In this document: piece after piece, positions 25,014 to 33,429 of the stretch | Layout of the letters: every line of letters starts with the position of its first letter | How positions within the stretch are numbered: the stretch's first letter is position 1 | Assembly: GCF_045629565.1 (NCBI RefSeq) | Contig: NZ_JAZQRL010000063.1 | Span: 1-64,000, forward strand | Direction of reading: 5' to 3' | Length of the DNA: 64,000 bases | From: Arcticibacter sp045629565 | GTDB taxonomy: Bacteria; Bacteroidota; Bacteroidia; Sphingobacteriales; Sphingobacteriaceae | Notes under the pieces: generated by a model | What the model saw: only the letters and a program-made list of their open reading frames with translations | Database searches by the model: none | Told to the model about the DNA's origin: nothing | Made by a program: the position numbers and the translations under genes

Positions 25014-25847
25014 ATGGCAAAATTAGATATTTTTAACCGCGAGTGGATTGACGTTGTCTTCACTGGGAGGAACCAGGCTTATGGTGCTTACCAGTTACGG
25101 AAGAACAACGCTAAGACCACGAACAGAGCTTTGCTGTTTGGAAGTATTGTTTTTATACTGGCTATGAGCTCGCCTCTGATTGCCAAGTATATCAAAGGTA
25201 TGTCTCCGGACGATGACAGCGACAATAATATTATTCAAACTGAGGTGGTTTTAACTCCTCCTCCTCCGGTGGATGAAGCAGCTCCACCACCGCCACCAGC
25301 TGCGGAACCTCCTAAGCCGAGGGTTGACCAGGTGCGTTTTCCGCCTCCGGTCGTGGTTCCTGCTGAAAAGGTGAGGGATGAAGAACCGCCAACTGTGGAA
25401 GAACTGAAAGTTGCCGATCCTGGTCAGAAAACTATCGCTGGTGACCCCAATGCGGACATCCGAATTGATGAGCCTGTAGGCGAGGCGCCTCCGACTAAGG
25501 CGGCAGTTGTGGAAGACAACGCGGTATATGACTTCTCTAGTATCGAGCAGATGCCGGATTTCCCGGGAGGTATGCCTAAGTTTTATGCTTATGTTGGTAA
25601 AAATTATACCTATCCAGCAGCAGCAAGAGAGCAAGGAGTATCAGGTCGTTTGATCATGAGTTTCGTAGTAGAGAAAGACGGAAGTTTAACAGATATTAAA
25701 GTGTTGAGGGATCTTGGAATGGGTACCGGAGATGAGGCTATCAGGTTGCTGAAAAAGGCGCCGAAATGGAAGCCAGGCATCCAGAATGGTAGACCTGTTC
25801 GTGTTCAGTACACTTTACCGATCATGTTGAACCTGGAGGGACAATAG
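25014..25847 (+). CDS. tonB: TonB energy transducer
   Basis: A 277-residue TonB. The Bacteroidota-specific start (FNREWIDVVFTGRNQAYGAY) precedes one transmembrane helix (LFGSIVFILAMSSPLIAKYI), a proline-rich periplasmic linker (TPPPPVDEAAPPPPPAAEPP) and a C-terminal TonB domain (YPAAAREQGVSGRLIMSFVV, DIKVLRDLGMGTGDEAIRLL, PKWKPGIQNGRPVRVQY). It spans the periplasm to TonB-dependent receptors. Four bases before the next gene. Confidence 0.97.
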   Translation: MAKLDIFNREWIDVVFTGRNQAYGAYQLRKNNAKTTNRALLFGSIVFILAMSSPLIAKYIKGMSPDDDSDNNIIQTEVVLTPPPPVDEAAPPPPPAAEPPKPRVDQVRFPPPVVVPAEKVRDEEPPTVEELKVADPGQKTIAGDPNADIRIDEPVGEAPPTKAAVVEDNAVYDFSSIEQMPDFPGGMPKFYAYVGKNYTYPAAAREQGVSGRLIMSFVVEKDGSLTDIKVLRDLGMGTGDEAIRLLKKAPKWKPGIQNGRPVRVQYTLPIMLNLEGQ

Positions 25848-25850
25848 AAA

Positions 25851-26078
25851 ATGTTTAAAAGAGAAAATCAGCAAAAATCGCCCCAAAAGCGATTTTTGTT
25901 TATTTTAGGGTCAGTGATGTTTGTGTTCTACTTTGTGTTGGGACTAACAATTCTGTTTTGGGAAGACATACCACTGAACCTGAGCAGAACTTATCGAATC
26001 GTTTTCGGTTCTTTTTTGATTATATACTCGTTCTTGAGAATGGTCAGATTAATTCAAACAAGACGTGAGGAAGATTAA
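25851..26078 (+). CDS. Small two-helix membrane protein, TonB operon
   Basis: A 75-residue protein with two transmembrane helices (FLFILGSVMFVFYFVLGLTI and IVFGSFLIIYSFLRMVRL) and charged ends. No named domain. It starts 3 bases after the tonB stop, and its stop codon abuts the next start, so it is certainly in the operon. It could be an accessory subunit of the motor; that is inference from position only. Confidence 0.75.
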   Translation: MFKRENQQKSPQKRFLFILGSVMFVFYFVLGLTILFWEDIPLNLSRTYRIVFGSFLIIYSFLRMVRLIQTRREED

Positions 26079-26079
26079 T

Positions 26080-26964
26080 ATGAGACAATCGTTCACTGTA
26101 ATTCTACTGTGTCTTGTTTTTTTTAGTTCTTGTGAGAACAGCAAACAAACGGAGACTACGGGGAGTACCCGATTAGTTGCGGACGAGAGCCTCATGCCAA
26201 TTGTTGAAGATCAGTTGATTGTTTTTGAAAATATTTATAAAAATGCTGATATTGAGGCCCAGTATAAACATGAAAAGGCGGTAATTAACGATCTTTTGAA
26301 GGATAGTACCAAGATTGCGATTACATCCAGAACGCTGACACCGCAAGAGGCCAGCGTGATTGAGAAAAGGGATCTGAAAGTACGTGTGAACCGGTTTGCA
26401 GTTGATGCTGTGACACTAGTGTCTAATAAGAACTCAGCAGACACAGTTATCACTGTTCAGGAGATTATCGACATCCTGAAGGGGATGCCTTCCAAGCGAC
26501 AGCTGGTTTTCGATAATCCAAACTCCAGTATTGTCAGATATCTGATGGAACTGGCTGACATAAGTTCGCTGCCGACAAAAGGTATTTACGCTTTGAACTC
26601 GAATGCAGAAGTAATTAAGTATGTACACAATAATTTAGGGTCAATTGGTGTTATAGGTTTTAACTGGATTAAGCAACCTACAGTGGAACTGGAACCGTTA
26701 GTTGCAGAATTGAAGGTAATGGGGGTGAAGGGTCTGCCGGGAAAATCTGGTTCTGATAAGTTTTATAGGCCTAGTCAGGATAATCTGGCCTTAGAAAATT
26801 ACCCGTTAAGTCGTAACCTGTACATTATCAATTGTCAGGGTGGCGGTGGCTTAGGTCTGGGGTTCGCCGCGTTCCTGGCGGGAGACGTAGGACAACGGGT
26901 AGTATTGAAATCAGGGTTGTTACCTGACAGTATGCCACCAAGAGAAATAATAATTAGAAAATAA
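26080..26964 (+). CDS. PstS-like substrate-binding lipoprotein
   Basis: A 294-residue lipoprotein with a PstS/PBP-like fold. The ATG at 26080 gives the signal VILLCLVFFSSC (Cys18); the GTG at 26065 is less likely. Domain signals are STRLVADESLMPIVEDQL at the start, DSTKIAITSRTLTPQEASVI, FAVDAVTLVSNKNSADTVIT, VFDNPNSSIVRYLMELADIS and FAAFLAGDVGQRVVLKSGLL at the end. Classical PstS binds phosphate for an ABC importer, but no pstCAB genes are adjacent; it sits instead between the TonB motor and a TPR protein, so its ligand and role are open. Confidence 0.85.
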   Translation: MRQSFTVILLCLVFFSSCENSKQTETTGSTRLVADESLMPIVEDQLIVFENIYKNADIEAQYKHEKAVINDLLKDSTKIAITSRTLTPQEASVIEKRDLKVRVNRFAVDAVTLVSNKNSADTVITVQEIIDILKGMPSKRQLVFDNPNSSIVRYLMELADISSLPTKGIYALNSNAEVIKYVHNNLGSIGVIGFNWIKQPTVELEPLVAELKVMGVKGLPGKSGSDKFYRPSQDNLALENYPLSRNLYIINCQGGGGLGLGFAAFLAGDVGQRVVLKSGLLPDSMPPREIIIRK

Positions 26965-26982
26965 ACAGAAGACATATAAACT

Positions 26983-28644
26983 ATGAATGTACTAAGAAGA
27001 GCAATTCAAGCAAGCCTGTTAGTAGGAGTTGTGGGGACAACGGCTTTTGCACAAAGTCTGGGAGATGCGAAAAAGGCGATCGACGCTGAGAAGTTTCAAG
27101 AGGCTAAAACTATTCTTAAGAAATTAATCTCATCTGACGCCGGCAAAGGAGAGAACTATTTTTATTTGGGAAATATATATTTAAGGGATGATTATGTTGA
27201 TTCGGCAAAGGCCACTTACACAAAAGGTGTGGCCGCTGAGGCTTCATACCCATTAAATTATGTAGGCTTGGGTGCCGTTGATCTTGAAGCTAAAAACGCT
27301 GCGGGCGCAAAAGCCAACTTCGACAAAGCGATATCTCTAGCAAAGCGTAAAGATAACAGCCCATACCTTTATATCGGAAAGGCGTATACCAATGCCGATC
27401 CGGCAGATTACACCGCCGCAATTGCGAGTCTTGAAAAGGCCAAAGAGATCAATGAGAAGGACGCAGAAGTGTTTTTAGCTTTAGGTGATGCTTACCGTGG
27501 CTCAAAGAAAAATAGTGAAGCTTTCGGAGCTTACCGTACTGCATTTGACATGGATAAAACGTTGTTAAGGGCGGAAATTGAGCAGGGAATTCTGATTAAG
27601 CAGTCGAAGGCGTTTCAAGAGTCTGCTGATAAATTTAAGAGCGTATTAGCCGTTAACGCTAATTATGCACCTGCATACAGGGAGTTGGCTGAAACCTATT
27701 ATTTGTGGGCAAAGGCAGAGCCTCAGCAGTATGATGCACGTATTAAAGAAGCGCTAGGATACTACACCAAATATCTTGATTTAACCGACCGTTCATTGGA
27801 ATCGAGAATGCGTTATGCAGATTTTTTGGTTTTGGCGGGAGAGTATAAAGCTCTTGAAGCAGAAGCACAGGAGATGGCTAAACAAGATAAAGCGAATCCA
27901 CGTATTTACCGTTACTTAGGCTACTCTCTTTATGAGAATGGAAACTTTGCAGGCAGCGTGCAGGCGTTAAAAGATTTTATGAGCAAAGTTGATCCTAAGC
28001 GTGTGATTGCTCAGGATTATTTATACCTGGGTCAGGCGCAATTGAAAGCTGGCGATTCTACAGGCGTGGTAAGCCTGGCGAAGGCTGTTGAGATTGACTC
28101 AGCCTATGCTGAACCTATCAGTGAACTGGCTAAAGCGCAGTTTTCTGAAAGAAAGTATGGATTATCGGCTGATCTATATGAGTTAGCTGTTAAGAATGCA
28201 GCGTCAAAGACTTATTTATTTGATTACTTCTATTTGGGTATGGCTAATTATTTTGATTATGCTACCAAAGCCCCCGAAGTCCAAAAAGCCAGCCGTGAAG
28301 ACCTTGTGAAAGCTGACTCTGCGTTCAGCCTGGTATCTCAGAAGTCTCCGAGCACTGCTGACGCTTATTTGTACCGTGCGAGAACGAACAGATTGTTAGA
28401 CGATGATGCGAATCCTAAAGGACTGATGGTTCCTCATTTCGAAAAGTATATTGAAGTGATTGCAGCTAAACCCGACGGACTTGCAGATGCAAGAAATAAG
28501 AAGAACCTGGTTGAGGCTTACAACAACCTGGGAGCTTACTATATCAGAACAGATCAAACAAAAGCAAAAGACTTATTTAACAAAGCGATTGCACTTGATC
28601 CAGCAAATGAATATGCATTGAGCGTTTTAAAGACGCTTAAATAG
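26983..28644 (+). CDS. Exported TPR-repeat protein, TonB operon
   Basis: A 553-residue protein with a signal peptide (ASLLVGVVGTTAFAQ) and many tetratricopeptide repeats, e.g. GENYFYLGNIYLRDDYVDSA, KDAEVFLALGDAYRGSKKNS, PRIYRYLGYSLYENGNFAGS and EAYNNLGAYYIRTDQTKAKD at the end. TPR arrays bind partner proteins; here probably periplasmic. Last gene of the exbB operon, 18 bases after the PstS-like gene and followed by a terminator. Confidence 0.9.
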   Translation: MNVLRRAIQASLLVGVVGTTAFAQSLGDAKKAIDAEKFQEAKTILKKLISSDAGKGENYFYLGNIYLRDDYVDSAKATYTKGVAAEASYPLNYVGLGAVDLEAKNAAGAKANFDKAISLAKRKDNSPYLYIGKAYTNADPADYTAAIASLEKAKEINEKDAEVFLALGDAYRGSKKNSEAFGAYRTAFDMDKTLLRAEIEQGILIKQSKAFQESADKFKSVLAVNANYAPAYRELAETYYLWAKAEPQQYDARIKEALGYYTKYLDLTDRSLESRMRYADFLVLAGEYKALEAEAQEMAKQDKANPRIYRYLGYSLYENGNFAGSVQALKDFMSKVDPKRVIAQDYLYLGQAQLKAGDSTGVVSLAKAVEIDSAYAEPISELAKAQFSERKYGLSADLYELAVKNAASKTYLFDYFYLGMANYFDYATKAPEVQKASREDLVKADSAFSLVSQKSPSTADAYLYRARTNRLLDDDANPKGLMVPHFEKYIEVIAAKPDGLADARNKKNLVEAYNNLGAYYIRTDQTKAKDLFNKAIALDPANEYALSVLKTLK

Positions 28645-28660
28645 TCGAATGTAAATTGAA

Positions 28661-28691
28661 AAAGAAGGCCTGTTATCAGGCCTTCTTTGTT
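28661..28691 (+). terminator. Intrinsic terminator of the exbB-tonB operon
   Basis: AAAGAAGGCCTG (28661-28672) and CAGGCCTTCTTT (28677-28688) form a perfect 12-bp stem with a TTAT loop, followed by a short T-rich tail (GTTTG). Confidence 0.9.
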
Positions 28692-28753
28692 TGCTCTGTT
28701 TTGCCGGATAGAGGTTTATGCCTTTTTATGCTGTGCATGTAAGTGTTTTTTTC

Positions 28754-28761
28754 TAAGTTTG
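28754..28761 (+). promoter_or_regulatory. -7 element of nuoA
   Basis: TAAGTTTG matches TAnnTTTG, 16 bases ahead of the nuoA ATG. The -33 box is weak. Confidence 0.55.
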
Positions 28762-28777
28762 CCTCAAATTCTATATC

Positions 28778-29152
28778 ATGGATGTTCAAAGCGCCCCAGT
28801 AGATTATATTCCTATTTTATTTCAGATGTTGGTAGCTCTTGGCTTCGTTGTGTTGACGATGTCTATTACGCACTTAATTGGTCCGAAGAGAAAGACCGCC
28901 GACAAACTGACTCCTTTTGAATCGGGTATCGAAGTAATCGGAAACGCGAGAGCTCCGTTCTCCATTAAGTATTTCATGGTAGCGATACTTTTCGTGCTTT
29001 TTGATATCGAGGTAATCTTTATGTATCCGTGGGCAGTGAATTTCCGCGAGTTCGGCGTTCAAGGATTGATCGAGATGTTTATATTTATGGGTACGCTTCT
29101 TCTAGGTTTTATCTACGTGATAAAGAAGAAAGCGTTGGAATGGGATAAGTAG
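28778..29152 (+). CDS. nuoA: NADH-quinone oxidoreductase subunit A
   Basis: A 124-residue membrane subunit of complex I. Family block: PFESGIEVIGNARAPFSIKY and VAILFVLFDIEVIFMYPWAV (the conserved DIE). Three transmembrane helices. It lies apart from the rest of the operon: an intrinsic terminator and a separate -7 element follow before nuoB. Confidence 0.97.
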   Translation: MDVQSAPVDYIPILFQMLVALGFVVLTMSITHLIGPKRKTADKLTPFESGIEVIGNARAPFSIKYFMVAILFVLFDIEVIFMYPWAVNFREFGVQGLIEMFIFMGTLLLGFIYVIKKKALEWDK

Positions 29153-29200
29153 AATGGTTCTAAATAACTTAGGTGTTATAACATAGCAATACTTAATTTG

Positions 29201-29208
29201 TAACTTTG
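29201..29208 (+). promoter_or_regulatory. Putative nuoB promoter abutting a terminator
   Basis: TAACTTTG matches TAnnTTTG and directly touches the left arm of the nuoA-nuoB hairpin. A start 5-7 bases downstream would lie inside that arm and leave only about 7 weak pairs of the hairpin, so nuoB transcripts could escape the terminator. No good -33 box. Confidence 0.45.
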
Positions 29209-29243
29209 AAGCTCATTTCATATGCATTGAAATGAGCTTTTTT
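29209..29243 (+). terminator. Intrinsic terminator between nuoA and nuoB
   Basis: AAGCTCATTTCA (29209-29220) with TGAAATGAGCTT (29228-29239), a 12-bp perfect stem, followed by a run of T (29238-29243). Placed 20 bases before nuoB. Confidence 0.8.
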
Positions 29244-29262
29244 ATTTCAAAAAAGAGACGAG

Positions 29263-29805
29263 ATGAGTGATATAAAATTAGCTGAAGCGCCTCCGGGCAT
29301 TGAAGGGTCTGGCTTTTTTGCAACATCTTTTGATAAAGTAGTCGGCTTAGCCCGTGCTAACTCGCTGTGGCCGCTTCCGTTTGCTACATCATGCTGCGGA
29401 ATTGAGTTTATGGCTACCATGGGGGCACATTATGACCTGGCGAGATTTGGGTCAGAAAGGCCTTCGTTTTCACCCCGTCAGGCTGATATGTTGCTTGTTA
29501 TGGGAACGATTGCAAAGAAAATGGCGCCTGTTCTCAGGCAGGTATATATACAAATGGCTGAGCCGCGTTGGGTGATCGCTGTTGGTGCTTGCGCAACCAG
29601 CGGTGGTATCTTCGACAGCTACTCAGTGCTTCAGGGGATAGATGAAGTGATTCCGGTGGACGTCTACGTTCCAGGTTGTCCTCCAAGGCCTGAAGCTATC
29701 CTGAGTGGTGTGCTTCGTCTTCAGGATCTGGTTCGCAATGAGCCAATGCGCAGGAGAAATTCTGACGAGTATAAGGAACTGTTAAATAAATACGGGATTC
29801 AGTAA
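29263..29805 (+). CDS. nuoB: NADH-quinone oxidoreductase subunit B
   Basis: A 180-residue peripheral subunit holding the N2 [4Fe-4S] cluster, the last in the electron chain to quinone. Cluster ligands are the adjacent cysteines in PFATSCCGIEFMAT, Cys in VGACATSGG and Cys in YVPGCPPRPEAI. It overlaps nuoC by one base (TAATG). Confidence 0.98.
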   Translation: MSDIKLAEAPPGIEGSGFFATSFDKVVGLARANSLWPLPFATSCCGIEFMATMGAHYDLARFGSERPSFSPRQADMLLVMGTIAKKMAPVLRQVYIQMAEPRWVIAVGACATSGGIFDSYSVLQGIDEVIPVDVYVPGCPPRPEAILSGVLRLQDLVRNEPMRRRNSDEYKELLNKYGIQ

Positions 29806-30302
29806 TGGGAAAGATTAGTAATCAGGAATTAATTCAGAAGATATCTTCAAAGTTTGCTGATCGCGTATCTACTTTTAGCGAGCCCTTGGATTTGTTGACC
29901 TTCGAAACTTCGAAAGAAGATATTATTGAAGTGCTGACATTCCTTAAAAACGATCTTGATTTTAATTTTCTGACTGATATTACGGGTATACATTATCCTG
30001 AACAGGAATTTCCTATCGGCGTGATCTACCACCTCCATAGTTTTCGTCAGAATGTTCGTATCAGAATCAAGGTATTTCTTGAGGAACAAAACCCATCGAT
30101 ACCTACGGCCTTCAATCTATGGAGAGGTGCAGATTGGATGGAAAGAGAGACATACGACTTCTATGGTGTTCAATTCGAAGGGCATCCAGATCTTAGACGT
30201 ATTCTCAACATGGATGACATGGTAGCGTTTCCAATGCGGAAGGAGTTTCCGCTTGAAGATCCTAACCGTGTTGATAAAAAGGACTTTTTCTTCGGAAGAT
30301 AA
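29805..30302 (+). CDS. nuoC: NADH-quinone oxidoreductase subunit C
   Basis: A 165-residue peripheral-arm subunit, separate rather than fused to NuoD. Family block: ERETYDFYGVQFEGHPDLRR, then FPMRKEFPLEDP. Contacts NuoD and NuoB near the quinone site. Two bases separate it from nuoD. Confidence 0.96.
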   Translation: MGKISNQELIQKISSKFADRVSTFSEPLDLLTFETSKEDIIEVLTFLKNDLDFNFLTDITGIHYPEQEFPIGVIYHLHSFRQNVRIRIKVFLEEQNPSIPTAFNLWRGADWMERETYDFYGVQFEGHPDLRRILNMDDMVAFPMRKEFPLEDPNRVDKKDFFFGR

Positions 30303-30304
30303 TT

Positions 30305-31513
30305 ATGAACGAACCGGCTATCATACAAAATTTAGATCGCAGAGAGACAACTACACTTAATCTTGGCCCAACCCATCCTTCGACGCATGGTGTGTTTCAA
30401 AATGTTCTGGAGATGGACGGTGAGCGTATTGTCAGTGGCGTATCTACTATTGGATATATACACAGGGCATTTGAAAAGATCGCTGAACACAGGCCATTCT
30501 ATCAGATTACCCCGTTAACTGACCGTATGAACTACTGTTCATCGCCAATCAACAACATGGGGTGGCATATGACGGTAGAAAAAATGCTTGGTATTCAGAC
30601 TCCTAAACGTGTGGACTACATGCGCGTTATCATCATGGAGTTGGCCAGGATTTCAGATCACCTGGTATGTAATGGAATTCTTGGTGTAGATACAGGCGCT
30701 TATTCAGGCTTCCTATACCTAATGGAGAAAAGGGAGCATATTTATGAGATTTATGAGGAGATCTGCGGAGCGCGTCTCACTACTAATATCGGGCGAATAG
30801 GAGGGTTTGAAAGAGACTTTAATGATATTGCCTTTGCTAAAATCAAAAAGTTCGTCAAGGAATATGTTCCGGTGCTTAAAGAGTTTGAAGATCTGTTTAC
30901 ACGCAGCCGGATTTTTATGGACAGAACCATAGGCGTTGCTGCAGTGGATGCACAAACTGCTCTTGATTATAGCTGGACGGGACCAATATTACGTGCTTGT
31001 GGAGTGGATTACGATGTCAGGGCAAACGAGCCATATTCCTCATATGAAGACTTTGACTTTGATATTCCTGTGGGTACCCAGGGTGACGTTTACGATCGTT
31101 ATATGGTTCGTAACGAGGAAATGTATCAAAGTATCCGCATTATAGAACAGGCGCTGGACAAGATTGAGAAGGAACCTAAGGGGGTTTTTCATGCTGATGT
31201 TCCGGATATCTATCTTCCGCCAAAGGAAGAGGTTTATAATAATATGGAAGCCCTGATTTATCATTTTAAGATTGTAATGGGTGAAGTTGACAGTCCGAAA
31301 ACAGAGGTTTACCACTGTGTTGAGGGAGGAAACGGAGAGCTTGGTTTTTATCTTGTGAATGATGGAGGGCGCAGTCCTTACAGATTGCATTTCAGGAGGC
31401 CTAGTTTTATAAACTACCAGATGTATGCTCATATGAGTAGTGGAATGCTTCTTTCGGATGCGATAATTAATTTAAGTAGTTTAAATGTAATTGCAGGAGA
31501 ATTAGATGCTTAA
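30305..31513 (+). CDS. nuoD: NADH-quinone oxidoreductase subunit D
   Basis: A 402-residue 49-kDa-type subunit that forms the quinone pocket with NuoB. Conserved blocks: LNLGPTHPSTHGVFQNVLEM, STIGYIHRAFEKIAEHRPFY, MNYCSSPINNMGW, EICGARLTTNIGRIGGFERD, YHCVEGGNGELGFYLVNDGG, and the tail HMSSGMLLSDAIINLSSLNV. Overlaps nuoE by 8 bases. Confidence 0.98.
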   Translation: MNEPAIIQNLDRRETTTLNLGPTHPSTHGVFQNVLEMDGERIVSGVSTIGYIHRAFEKIAEHRPFYQITPLTDRMNYCSSPINNMGWHMTVEKMLGIQTPKRVDYMRVIIMELARISDHLVCNGILGVDTGAYSGFLYLMEKREHIYEIYEEICGARLTTNIGRIGGFERDFNDIAFAKIKKFVKEYVPVLKEFEDLFTRSRIFMDRTIGVAAVDAQTALDYSWTGPILRACGVDYDVRANEPYSSYEDFDFDIPVGTQGDVYDRYMVRNEEMYQSIRIIEQALDKIEKEPKGVFHADVPDIYLPPKEEVYNNMEALIYHFKIVMGEVDSPKTEVYHCVEGGNGELGFYLVNDGGRSPYRLHFRRPSFINYQMYAHMSSGMLLSDAIINLSSLNVIAGELDA

Positions 31514-32042
31514 GATTTCTAAATCAGACGAAATTATTTTTGCTCCTGAGCTTATTACTAAGTTCAACGAGATTTTATTAAGATATCCGGAAGACAGACA
31601 GAAATCTGCGTTGCTTCCCGTACTGCACCTCGTTCAGGCGGAGTACGGTTGGGTGAGCACTCCTTTAATGGATAAAGTAGCAGAGTTTCTGAATTTAAAG
31701 CCCATAGAGGTTTATGAAGTAGCTTCTTTTTATACTATGTTTTTTCTTAAACCTCAGGGTAAGTATGTTCTTGAGGTATGCCGGACGGGGCCTTGCTGTC
31801 TAGTGGGAGCCGAAAAGATCATGACGCATATTGAAGAAAAACTGAATGTGAAGGAGGGGGAGGTGACACCGGATGGATTGTTTAGCTGGCGGGGCGTAGA
31901 GTGTCTGGCGGCTTGCGGAATGGGTCCTGTACTCCAGATCGGCCCGGATTATACTTTCCATGAGAATTTAACGGCCGACAAGGTGGATGACCTGATAGAT
32001 CGTTTACGTCTTACAACAGCTGAAAAAGCTCAAATTATTTAA
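31506..32042 (+). CDS. nuoE: NADH-quinone oxidoreductase subunit E
   Basis: A 178-residue subunit carrying the [2Fe-2S] cluster N1a. Thioredoxin-like fold; ligands are the first pair in EVCRTGPCCLVGAEK and the second pair in VECLAACGMGPVLQI. Works with NuoF in the NADH-oxidising module. Confidence 0.97.
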   Translation: MLKISKSDEIIFAPELITKFNEILLRYPEDRQKSALLPVLHLVQAEYGWVSTPLMDKVAEFLNLKPIEVYEVASFYTMFFLKPQGKYVLEVCRTGPCCLVGAEKIMTHIEEKLNVKEGEVTPDGLFSWRGVECLAACGMGPVLQIGPDYTFHENLTADKVDDLIDRLRLTTAEKAQII

Positions 32043-32045
32043 TAT

Positions 32046-33413
32046 ATGGGGCGGAAATTATTACTTGAAAATATAAACGTTCCTGGAATCGACACTTTTG
32101 AAGTGTATCGTCAACATGGTGGATATCGTGCAGTCGAGAAGGCATTAAAAACGATGTCAACAGACGATGTGGTTGAAGAGGTGAAGAAGTCGGGACTTAG
32201 GGGACGTGGCGGTGCTGGTTTTCCAACTGGAATGAAGTGGAGCTTTTTGGCCAAACCTGAAGGGAAGCCGAGGTATCTTGTGTGTAATGGAGATGAGTCA
32301 GAACCGGGTACGTTTAAGGATCGTTTTCTGATGACGTACATCCCTCATTTGCTTATTGAGGGGATGATTGTATCCAGTTATGCATTGGGTGCAAAAACGT
32401 CTTATATATATGTTCGGGGCGAGATGATGCCTCAAATCAGGATCTTGGAGAGAGCCATCGCTGAAGCAAAGAATGCAGGTTTTCTGGGAAAAAACATTCT
32501 AGGATCAGGCTATGATCTCGAATTATATGTTCAGCCCGGAGGAGGTGCATATATTTGCGGAGAGGAAACTGCTCTTATTGAGTCATTAGAAGGGAAAAGG
32601 GGAAATCCCAGGATTAAACCTCCCTTTCCTGCCATATCAGGTCTTTATAACTGTCCAACAGTAGTTAACAACGTGGAGTCTATTGCTGCGGTTGTACCTA
32701 TTATTAACGATGGCGCTGATGAGTATGCGAAGGTAGGTATCGGGCGCAGTACAGGAACGAAGCTTATCTCTGCATCGGGAAATCTGAATAAGCCTGGTGT
32801 TTATGAAATAGAACTGGGTGTTCCGGTAGAGGAGTTTATATATTCCGATGAATATTGCGGTGGTATAGCGAATGGCAAACGCCTTAAGGCGGTGGTTGCA
32901 GGAGGTTCTTCTGTACCTATACTTCCGGCTAATTTGATATTAAAGACAGCAACAGGCGAAAGCAGGTTGATGTCTTATGAGTCTCTTGCCGAAGGGGGCT
33001 TCGCTACAGGCAGCATGATGGGATCGGGAGGCTTTATTGCTTTTGATGAAGATCAGTGTATTGTGAGAAATACCTGGAACTTCTCGAGATTTTATCATCA
33101 TGAAAGTTGCGGGCAGTGCTCGCCCTGCAGGGAAGGAACGGGCTGGATGGAGAAAATCCTTCACCGGTTAGAATATGGTCATGGCAAGATGAGTGACCTT
33201 GATCTTCTCGTGGATGTAGCGAAAAAGATAGAAGGAAATACGATTTGTCCACTTGGAGATGCGGCTGCATGGCCAGTTGCCAGTGCCATCCGCCATTTCA
33301 GAGATGAATTTGAATGGCATGTATCTCATCCTGCTGAAGCAATAGAAAGAAATTACGGCCTGGCACAGTATGCAGATCCCTTGCCAAAGGCTGAAACAGT
33401 TGCTGCTAATTAA
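32046..33413 (+). CDS. nuoF: NADH-quinone oxidoreductase subunit F
   Basis: A 455-residue NADH- and FMN-binding subunit. Motifs: GLRGRGGAGFPTGMKWSF (NADH/FMN), CNGDESEPGTFKDR, QPGGGAYICGEETALIESLE (FMN) and the N3 [4Fe-4S] ligands SCGQCSPCREG with a distal Cys in GNTICPLGDA. Length normal. Confidence 0.98.
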   Translation: MGRKLLLENINVPGIDTFEVYRQHGGYRAVEKALKTMSTDDVVEEVKKSGLRGRGGAGFPTGMKWSFLAKPEGKPRYLVCNGDESEPGTFKDRFLMTYIPHLLIEGMIVSSYALGAKTSYIYVRGEMMPQIRILERAIAEAKNAGFLGKNILGSGYDLELYVQPGGGAYICGEETALIESLEGKRGNPRIKPPFPAISGLYNCPTVVNNVESIAAVVPIINDGADEYAKVGIGRSTGTKLISASGNLNKPGVYEIELGVPVEEFIYSDEYCGGIANGKRLKAVVAGGSSVPILPANLILKTATGESRLMSYESLAEGGFATGSMMGSGGFIAFDEDQCIVRNTWNFSRFYHHESCGQCSPCREGTGWMEKILHRLEYGHGKMSDLDLLVDVAKKIEGNTICPLGDAAAWPVASAIRHFRDEFEWHVSHPAEAIERNYGLAQYADPLPKAETVAAN

Positions 33414-33429
33414 TTAATGGTCCTTTAAC

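Noticed and set aside
25240..25634. 127-residue minus-strand frame opposite tonB
   Set aside because: Low-complexity arginine/tryptophan sequence arising from the proline-rich codons of tonB.
28687..28920. 77-residue plus-strand open frame at the nuoA start
   Set aside because: It covers the exbB-operon terminator tail and the nuoA promoter and overlaps nuoA in another frame; nuoA is unambiguous.
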